From Guadua angustifolia (Eukaryota > Streptophyta > Magnoliopsida > Poales > Poaceae), in assembly GCA_036346375.1 (NCBI GenBank), contig CM070515.1, forward strand, positions 20,792,423-20,856,422: a stretch of 64,000 nucleotides of DNA, in the 5' to 3' direction. Positions 56,541 to 64,000 of this stretch are shown piece after piece. The notes beneath the pieces are model-generated. The model had not been told where the DNA came from. It did no database searches and saw only the letters and a list, made by a program, of their open reading frames with translations. The stretch's first letter is position 1; every line of letters begins with the position of its first letter. The position numbers were made by a program, and so were the translations under genes.

Positions 56541-59150
56541 ATGTCTTCTAGAAATAGAAAATATGAATCTGGTTGTGACAAGCGTAAGAAGAAGAAAAGA
56601 ATTGAAGAGCTAACTCAATCCCAAAAAGGAGCTCTTGATAGATTTATTAGAAAGGAATCACATGTTTCTTCTCAAAATCATATTCTTTATGCTAATGTTG
56701 ATGAGGGTTGTGATGATGATACTAATGATTCTGAGACACCTCAAGTCAGAGAAATTAACTTTGATAACAACACTGATGAGGCTCATATTGATAGTACTAA
56801 TGCCGAGGAGGCTAACCTTACTAGTAATGTTGACAACACTAGTGTTGATGCTAACATGAATAGTCTACCAAATGTTGAAAATAATAATGACATTGATGTA
56901 GCTACTAATGTTAATGTTTCTTCTCAGCCTGATATATTTGATCCAAGAAATTGGGATGCTCTTGATCCTAAAGCGGTTGACATTTTAGAACAAAAAGGTC
57001 CTAAAAGAGATTTATATATTCAAAAAGGTCCTAAAGATAATTTTTATAGAAGATTTTCTGCAGATATTATACACTAGAATTCTATCAAATGGAGAGAAGT
57101 GTGATAGAGATTGGCTTGTATATTCTAAAGAGCTTGATAAAGTATTTTGTTTTTGTTGCAAATTATTTAGAAACAGGTACGGAAAAGGTCAATTGGCTAA
57201 TGAGGGTTTTAGTGACTATGCACATCTTAGCATTAGACTTAGAGAGCATGAAGTGGGTGTAGAACATGTTTTGAAAATGGCCACTTGGTATGAATTGTGT
57301 CTGAGGTTGCAAAAGAATCAAACTGGAAAAGTTTAGCGACAACATGTTTTGAAAATGGCCACTTGGTATGAATTGCCACTATTGATAGAGTGGCTCAGCG
57401 ACAACATGAAAAAGAAAAGGAACACTGGAGAAAAGTTCTGTTTAGAATTCTTTTGATTGTAAATTTTTTTGCAGAACATATCTAGCATTTCGTGGTACTA
57501 ATGGGAGATTGTATCAAGATAGCAATGGAAATTTCTTAGGGATGGTTGAAATGTTGGCTGAATTTGACCTTGTTATTCAAGAGCATGTTCATCGCATCAC
57601 AAATGATGAAACTCACATTCATTACCTTGGTCATGGGATTCAAAATGAGTTAACACATTTGCTTGCTTCTGCAATTAAGTCTGAAATCATTAAAAAAAAT
57701 AGAACAAGCAAAGTATTTCTCAGTGATACTTGATTGTACCCCTGATACAAGCCACCAAGAACAAATGTCTTTGATTATAAGATATGTTAGTGCATCTTCG
57801 AATTATGTTTGTATTGAAGAATCATTTTTAGGATTTTTGGATGTAAATGATACAACTGGGCAGGGAATTTTTAACATTTTACAAAATGAATTGAAGCATC
57901 TTGATCTTGATAGAGATAATGTGAGAAGACAAGGCTATGATAATGGGTACAAAAAAAACTTTTGGATATAAATCCTAGAGCTTTTATACAGCATGTAGTT
58001 GTCATAGCCTTAATTTAACGTTGTGTGATATGGCCAAAACTTGTGGTAAAGCTAAAGATTTTTTTGGGATCATACAACATATCTACACAATATTTGCTAT
58101 TTCTACTAAGAAATGGAAAATTTTGAAAGACAATATAACAGGATTAACTCTTAAGTCATTGTTATTTCATATCATCCATCGGGAGAGTCACATTGATAGT
58201 GTTAAAGCTATAAGATTTCAAATTCAGGAAATATGAGAAGCTTTATTCCAAGTAGTGAAGCTAGATCTTTAGCGAATGATGAACTTGGTGATTTTGAATT
58301 TTTAGTAGCAATAGTCATTTGGTATGAAATACTATTTGCCATAAATTTAGTTAGCAAGAACTTACAATCAAAAGATATGCTTATTAATGTTGCTATTGAG
58401 AAAGTGTAGGGGTTGATTTCTTTCTTTCAATGGGTATAGAGAAATTGGTTTTCTGAATGCGTTGGAAATAGCAAAAGAAATTTCACTTGAGATGGATATT
58501 GATCCAACATTTCATAGAAAGGTGAAATTCGAAGAAAGAGACATTTCGATGAGAACTCAGATGATGTGTCGTTTGCATCACAATCTGCACAAGAGTCATT
58601 TAGGATAAATTATTTTGTAACTATTGTTGATCAAGCTATCGCTTCACTTACGAGAAGGTTTGAGCAATATCACGGATATCAAAATACTTTTGGTTTCTTG
58701 TTTAGTTCCCATATATTGCACTCATTAGATGATAAGAGCTTAAAGTCTTCTTGTAATCGTCTTGAGGCCGCGCTTAAGAGTAGTGAACACTTTGACATTG
58801 ATGGTAATGAATTGTATGTGGAGTTGAAATTACTCCAAGATTTCATTCCAAAGGAACATATGGGCCCTGTTGATATTTTAAGTTTTTTGAAACGATTAGA
58901 TTGTTTCCCTAATGCAATTATTGCATATAGAATTTTGTTGACTATTTCTATGATTGTGGCATCTGCAGAGAGAAGTTTTTCTTAACTAAAGTTGTTGAAT
59001 TCCTATTTGCGTTCTACAATGACACAAGAAAGACTTAGTGGATTGGCTATGATAGCACTTGAGAATGATGTTTTGCAGAAGATTGCTTACGAAGATCTAA
59101 TTGAAGATTTCATTTCAAAGAATGCTAGAAGGATGACTCGTTTCAAGTAA
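56541..59150 (+). pseudogene. hAT transposase (TTF-type zinc finger, DUF4371)
   Basis: From the ATG at 56541 come a basic N-terminus (DKRKKKKRIEELTQ), an acidic Asn/Asp-rich linker and FDPRNWDALD, the entry to the TTF-type zinc finger. The finger lies near 57140-57170 (VFCFCCKLF) in another frame. A DUF4371-like catalytic region follows from 57480 (VIQEHVHRI, then SVILDCTPD with a catalytic Asp, EQMSLIIRYV). The C-terminal dimerisation domain near 58790-59000 shows ELKLLQDFIPKE, then IAYRILLTI and SAERSFS. Stops occur at 57075, 57334, 58234, 58408 and 58983, and frame shifts near 57470, 57710 and 58240. Such proteins resemble ZMYM1-like transposases common in plants. It is a decayed copy that cannot mobilise itself. 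Confidence 0.9.
57266..57400 (+). repeat. Internal tandem duplication in hAT transposase
   Basis: 'catgttttgaaaatggccac' plus 'ttggtatgaattg' occurs at 57268-57299 and again at 57343-57375. 'cagcgacaacatg'-like phrases also lie nearby. The duplication of about 75 bp adds to the gene's disruption. Confidence 0.8.
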
Positions 59151-59324
59151 AAATTAGATACTAGTTTAGAGTTTCAAGACTTGTTTTTTAGCAAGATTAA
59201 TTCTAAGAGAAATTGTATTACTGCAATAATATTCAATGATTTTTTTCAATAATTAGCTCTTCTTAAGTGTGAGCCCTAATTTCAAATTTGGAACTAGACC
59301 CCCAATTTCTCAGGTACGGCCCTG

Positions 59325-59332
59325 GTGTGGAC
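59325..59332. repeat. hAT target-site duplication GTGTGGAC, right copy
   Basis: Partner of 55798-55805. Confidence 0.92.
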
Positions 59333-59714
59333 GTGTGGTTGCCTCGCCTTTCTCTGTGTTCGTACTGTGTTTGTCGGTGTAACCTGCTGCGGCTCATCAG
59401 TTCAGTCGTTCAGGCGACTTACTCTGTTTGATTGGGGCCGTACGGGTGGCCCGATTCTGGCAAGAAGGGTCTCCGCCTTTTTGGGTATGGAATACGAGTG
59501 AACGAGGACTGGCTAGTACGTATGGGGATAAAAGGACGAAGTAAACAGTCGCCTCAAAAAAGTGCTCAAGTTCAGTGAATTTCCAGTACGTTCTTTGAGG
59601 TACTTGTAATCCTTACTCTGTTGCCATAGAGACCACGTGGATATTCTGGAGCTATTTTTATTTATACTTTGTCTGATAGAAAAGTAGGAGGAATACTCTT
59701 CCATTATATATTTA
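59333..59714. other. Displaced upstream region of the J-protein gene
   Basis: Before the hAT insertion this sequence was contiguous with 55797. It is non-coding. An ORF at 59513-59734 minus has no domain. Confidence 0.55.
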
Positions 59715-59878
59715 CTAGCCATGTATCCGTGCATTGCAACGGAAACTCAATTTGCGATAAAAAGTTTATTTACAAAGAGCACTAACAGTGGCAAAGATGG
59801 GTAATTAAAGAATAGTAGCAAAGGTGGGTAATTTTAATGAAGCGGCGGAAAAAAACTCTTACTTTATATAGTAAAGAG
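59715..59878 (-). mobile_element. Mini-Helitron, about 165 bp
   Basis: On the minus strand the element ends with the hairpin CCGTTGCAATGCACGG, then atacatggCTAG and T (plus A at 59714). This matches the widespread grass Helitron end with a CCGTTGCAACGCACGG-type hairpin. The minus-strand 5' end is near TCTTTACTATATAAAG (59878-59863), a TC start. No ORF. The 5' limit is less certain because the preceding base is C rather than A. Confidence 0.6.
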
Positions 59879-61276
59879 TAATATAATTCATTGTAAATTA
59901 TTTTCTATCTACTGACCTAAATGGGTATGTGCTCTAACTATCGTGTTATTTAATCGTGACTGACACGTGCTAAAAACAGTAAATATAGGATATTTCCATA
60001 TTTTAAATAGTTGCGAGTAACTTGGACGCACATCTTGATATTTTCAGTACCCCAAAAAGGGACCATGCGGTCTCAATCCATGAAAGGAGCCAAGCTTAGC
60101 TAGCATATATAGGGCATATAACATAGATCATATATTCGTTAATCTTTTCACATCGCCCTGCAGATAATAATCTCTGACGCAAGTTGCTCATGACTCAGGA
60201 GTGAATCGTGACGATGCCAGCAACTTGCGCCGGTAACTACGGGATACCGATCGTCAAGATTACGTTTTTTGCTACTACTTTCGCATCCACCATGATTTGT
60301 GCGTCCAGTTCGTCTTCTCAAATTGTTGTTGTTTTTCCGCAAGGATTCTTAAAATAGTTCCAGAAGCAATTAGACCTTGGATGAAGTATGTCATGTCGCG
60401 GTCAGGTCGAAACCAGAATGGAACTCTGCAAAACCAATACGTGGGCTTCTTCTATGGCCGGATTCGCATCGAACATGGGTTTCTTGGCAAAATCATAGTA
60501 ACAGAAGGATTGGAGATAAACGGTCCAGATTACGTTATGGGCCTGTATGCATTTTGGACCTGAGTAGCGATAGGTCAAAAAATAAAAAAAAAAACAGAAA
60601 AAAAAATAAAAACACATGTGTGGTCATAAAACTCACGTGATACATACTCCAAAGTAAAAATCCTGCAAACTCAATCCAAAATTGAGGCACGACAGTTTTT
60701 TTAGCAGCAGAAAGCAAGAAACAAAAGGAAAGCAAGTGTTTTCCCTCTCTTGTTTTGCATCAGCCGTGCACTATGGCATCGTTCGTTTTAGCATGTTTTT
60801 CTTGCATGCAATGCAATGCTAGCAGTTCATGAAAGGACGACAGGGCCTGCGTCATCATGCAGCCAATCAATCTCGTCTAAGCATGCCATTTCAGAAAACT
60901 ATGGACGAACGAACTAACAACTAATGATGGGGAACAGGAGCTATATATCCTCTCCTTCCAAGTCGTGGCGACGAGATCATTACGACAACTGTCTAAACAC
61001 ATTTGGGCGATATTTCGCAGTACACACACGGCCTATTATTATTATTATTGCACAGCAAAGAAGCATTATGGAGTGACCCATCTGTGGTAGGGCAGCCCTA
61101 ATTTCGTCGTGTTTGTAGGAAAGGAAGAAAGAATCGAAGAAAAGGACCTACTAGTGCTCACTGAATCGAGTACTGTGGACACAAGTTTCATACCCATAGA
61201 ATTGGTCCCATTATAATTGTTTCAGAAAACCGGCGGGCTAATGGAAACTCATGCTGTCTGCAGGATTTCCTATCTA
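59879..61276. other. Intergenic, low-complexity stretches
   Basis: No gene supported. A-rich runs lie at 60578-60612 and an (ATT)n microsatellite at 61033-61049. Overlapping ORFs around 60297-60640 lie on both strands and show no domain. Confidence 0.5.
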
Positions 61277-61556
61277 TAGGCCCCGTTTGAAATGTAGGGT
61301 TACAGTACAGCAAAGATCGAGAGTTACAGAATTATAATTTTTTTTTTGTATAATTAGGCACATTTCTTGGGTTTCAAGCACATCATTAGATCCTGTTTAA
61401 AACACATGAATTTAACAGGAAACAGTTCAATTCCCCGTTAGGGTTTTTTGGATTAGGGATATTTAATTAGAATGTTTTAGAATCTAGTTTAAATTTGAAT
61501 TGAATTTCAAAATCTTTCAACGAATTACCACTCATCTAAAAAGGACCTTAGTAGTA
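61277..61556. mobile_element. MITE-like remnant
   Basis: GGCCCCGTTTGAAATGTAGGG at the left is the common start of grass hAT/Harbinger MITEs. A related 'gatcctgtttaaaacac' occurs inside at about 61391. The right end ('aaaaaggacctta') is a poor inverted match, so the boundary is uncertain. Confidence 0.35.
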
Positions 61557-62400
61557 TGTTTTCCCCTTGTTTTACGAAGAACTTAAGGTGCCAATATTAT
61601 TTTTAGGACCGTGCTGTATCACAAGCTAACAGGTACCATTGCAATACCGCGTCCGATGCTCTCGATCTCTTAATTATTCAGTACTAGCTGGTTTGTCAAA
61701 GATGTCAATCAAGAGTGTAACTTGGGCCGACCGTACTGTACTCCGGTGTGTGGCGACCCGGGCCAATTCAAGGATGTGCATGATCAAAACAGCCAATTAA
61801 TTCAAGTGTAATGTTCCTGGTTCGTACCCACAAAGGCTATAATTATGCTGACTCAAAAGAAGAAAGAAACAATCAACACAGTGCGCACTTGTTCTTGTTG
61901 CTTACAGGTGTGGTAGCCGTACGTACAGATATTGGTTAGGCCACGAACCATTAGTTATTAGCCGCCAATGCACAACGTTTCCGTTCTTTAATCGAGGAGC
62001 GTCGCTGTCGTGCATACATACATGCTTAGAGAGCATCACGGTTCACAACTGGCTCAGAGCCGTTGCCTAGTCTCAACGGTGTCAATGTGGCACCTCGGTT
62101 AGCAAATCACGTAATGGTTTGCACGTTATCTTTCTTGACATTCGTACGTAGATTTTGGATCGAAGGGTCCTGGTGTGAACCCCCAAAACCAGCACTTGAT
62201 TGGTTGGATTAGGCACTCGACAGTCCACCTACTACCAGCAGCCAACTAACTCGGATAGATAAGCGGGCCGGCACCTAAAGTAAAATCAAATAATCATCCA
62301 ATTTGATCATAATTTAACCAATCCTTCGTTTCGGTGCAAGTTAAGAACTATCCTAGCTAGTTGTACACTTCAATTCTTTAATCGCCGGCTGGCCAACCGT
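61557..62400. other. Intergenic, no supported gene
   Basis: Moderate-GC sequence without a recognised gene or repeat. It may contain the promoter of whatever lies at 62409-62881. Confidence 0.4.
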
Positions 62401-62408
62401 CTCTTGCC

Positions 62409-62717
62409 GTGCCTGCCATTGCCGTCCTTTTAGGAGGCAAACCCAAGCTGTCAAATATTGAACACCTTGAAGCTGGCTTCTGTTCTGAAAGGGAAGATGA
62501 AAGGAACTTACAGATTGGTGGGCGTGGTCCTGATAGGATGGTGAAGCTATTGTTAATTGGAGTGCTTGTCAGTTGTTACTATATCATTGCAATGGATGCT
62601 GAACAGGAGAAAGACAGCATGCGACTTCGAAGTGAGCTTGAACATTTTGCAGCTGCAGCATCGAGTACTAAAAATGCATGGTCCTCCTCACCTTTTGTGT
62701 TACCGTTCTTGCTGTGA
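62409..62717 (+). other. Unrecognised ORF with one hydrophobic segment
   Basis: This frame of 102 codons holds a hydrophobic stretch (VKLLLIGVLVSCYYIIAM, from about 62540) followed by a charged helix (EQEKDSMRLRSELEHF). The order membrane segment then acidic/basic helix looks protein-like, but the first codons are not ATG and no family is recognised. It overlaps the ORF at 62678 in another frame, so at most one of the two is likely real unless splicing joins them. Confidence 0.25.
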
Positions 62718-62881
62718 GCTTAATCGGCAGCACGTCTTCCAGTGCCGCTGTTGCAGCGGAGCCATCTCGGAGCATCAACAGGAGGGGTGAGAGTTCCTGC
62801 TTGGGGCGGTGTGTTTTCTTCTTCCCCTGTTTGCCGGCGCCGAAGCGACAGATGTACTTAAATAGACAATGCAAATCGTAG
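62678..62881 (+). CDS. Candidate small secreted cysteine-containing peptide
   Basis: A 67-residue ATG ORF. Residues 1-18 form a hydrophobic core (MVLLTFCVTVLAVSLIG) followed by a Ser/Ala-rich stretch ending SAAVAAEP, which fits a signal-peptide cleavage site. A dibasic NRR precedes a C-terminal segment with four cysteines (SSCLGRC, FFPC and RQC) and basic residues. This is the general architecture of plant secreted cysteine-rich or processed peptides. No family match is known to me, and chance cannot be excluded at this length. No promoter or intron evidence was established. Confidence 0.3.
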   Translation: MVLLTFCVTVLAVSLIGSTSSSAAVAAEPSRSINRRGESSCLGRCVFFFPCLPAPKRQMYLNRQCKS

Positions 62882-63121
62882 TAGCACAATATAGTAGCAT
62901 GTACAACCTACCCTGGACAAAGTACAAGCCACAACAATGACAGTTCGGTGAACAAGCTTAGGGATGTGATTGAAGTATAGCTATTCCACAGGAATTCCGT
63001 AGAAAATAGGTCGGAGCATTGGGCTGAGTTTTTTTTTTACCGATCCGTGACACTATAGGCACGTCACGGTTGAAGCACAGTACAATACGTATGTGCAGAG
63101 GTCAGATCGGCACGGTACAAA

Positions 63122-64000
63122 CAGTGACGGATCTAGGATTTTAAGTTAGGGTATGCCGAGCTAATACTATAATATACAATTCGGTAAAATCCAATTAACA
63201 AATCGGTAAACAACTAAAAATGTTGTTGAGAAATTCGGTATACAAGTATAAAATAACTAGAAACATGATAATATAAGTATAAATTACAGTATAAATAATT
63301 CGAACATTTTAAGTATGAAATATGCATAAAAGAAGTTTACGCACCTACAATAGTTTAAAGAATACAATATTACTTATTGTCCTTCTTATCTAGCCTCCGC
63401 CTTCTAATAGCCATGAAACTCTTGATTATATCATTTTCATCAACATGGAAAAAAATATCTCGCTCAATAAACGTTTCTGGAAAAGAGATGTAATGTTTCC
63501 GGAAAAGAGATAAAGTAGCAGCCTTCTTTGCTTCTCGTTTTGCAATGTTTCCGGAAAAGAGATGAAGCAGCAGCAGCCTTCTTTGCTGCATGTTTCTGGA
63601 AAAGAGATGCAATGCATGTTTCCGGAAAAGAGATGCAATGTCTTTGTTCCTCTTCATAATTCAACAACTCTACAAACAAAAAAAGCAATGCATCAACAAG
63701 CAACTCTCTAGTTTCTAGCAAAATAGTAATTATATTTGTTTCTACTCTATAAATCAACTAGCAATCTTGCACTCAAATCATATGTAGAATTGATATACAC
63801 TAATATAGCAATCAGAGGGGGGTGAATGATTGCACGGAAGCTAAAACAATTTTTTATTGATTCTCAAATCACCCCTAAACAAATTATAAAAAGCTGCTTC
63901 GGTTTCAGAAAAACAGACTGACACATGTTAACTAAAACAGTAATTCCTAAAGATCCAACCATTGGATTGATGTGAAATTTTAGTTGTAGAAACTAGATTC
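63122..64000 (+). mobile_element. hAT-like element, left end, runs off the window
   Basis: CAGTGACGGATCTAGGATTT at 63122 resembles the CAGTGGCGGA(G/T)C-type termini of grass hAT elements. The sequence behind it is AT-rich, with minus-strand ORFs (63370-63757) that are dominated by the tandem motif described separately and show no transposase domain. The right end is outside the window, so the target duplication cannot be checked. Confidence 0.45.
63468..63645 (+). repeat. Reiterated TTTCCGGAAAAGAGAT motif
   Basis: GTTTC(C/T)GGAAAAGAGAT occurs five times (about 63473, 63496, 63548, 63592 and 63619), separated by 7-35 bp of 'gaagcagcagcagccttctttgc' or 'gcaatgc' type sequence. TTTCCGGAAA is itself palindromic. 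Confidence 0.85.

Larger units (their letters stand above)
55806..59324 (+). mobile_element. hAT transposon, 3.5 kb, defective
   Basis: Its terminal inverted repeats are CAGGTCCGTACATGAG at the left and the reverse complement of CTCAGGTACGGCCCTG at the right (14 of 16 matching), with a perfect 8-bp duplication outside. It encodes one transposase-like gene (56541-59150) in the plus direction, interrupted by stops and frameshifts. The region 55822-56540 is promoter/leader sequence with no other gene. Confidence 0.95.

Noticed and set aside
1..64000. CRISPR arrays, tRNA, rRNA or bacterial operons
   Set aside because: None were noticed. The regularly spaced repeats present are transposon subterminal motifs or microsatellites in plant nuclear DNA.

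Overview
This window is plant nuclear DNA, almost certainly from a grass (Poaceae). Two intron-aware host genes sit in a sea of nested transposons. The GC-rich bHLH exon, the Tourist/Stowaway-type MITEs, the Tat-type Gypsy element and the Ulp1-carrying CACTA element are all typical of grass genomes. The species cannot be fixed from the sequence alone. Nothing in the window is prokaryotic.

Layout. 1-6.3 kb: a CACTA terminus (ends at 55) and AT-rich Gypsy LTR-like sequence. 6.3-10.2 kb: diverged direct repeats and an inverted-repeat element with gene-like filler. 10.2-19.9 kb: a complete but dead Ty1/Copia element (240-bp LTRs, TSD TTTAC), split by a 2.9-kb CACTA element (TSD AAG) that carries a broken-up Ulp1 protease. 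20.3-20.8 kb: a small Helitron. 21.4 kb: a CCCH zinc-finger gene fragment. 22.2-23.6 kb: several MITEs. 25.7-26.4 kb: an intact single-exon bHLH gene between two related Stowaway-like MITEs. 27.2-34.2 kb: a full-length but mutated L1-type LINE with an 18-bp imperfect TSD. 34.3-36.4 kb: a decayed CACTA-like element. 36.6-44.6 kb: a composite Ty3/Gypsy element on the minus strand, whose two LTRs belong to different families and which carries an antisense plant-mobile-domain gene. 45.0-48.5 kb: a large AT-rich inverted repeat. 48.3-53.3 kb: a 2.5-kb tandem duplication. 53.9-55.5 kb: a six-exon small J-domain (DnaJ) gene on the minus strand. 55.8-59.3 kb: a hAT transposon (TSD GTGTGGAC) inserted just upstream of that gene. 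59.3-64 kb: a mini-Helitron, MITE remnants, one possible small secreted peptide ORF and the start of another hAT-like element.

Only the bHLH factor and the J-protein look like functional host genes. All element-encoded proteins found carry stops or frameshifts. The longest uninterrupted element ORF is the antisense PMD frame (409 codons). Junctions, TSDs and splice sites were read by eye, and no alignment or database search was run.
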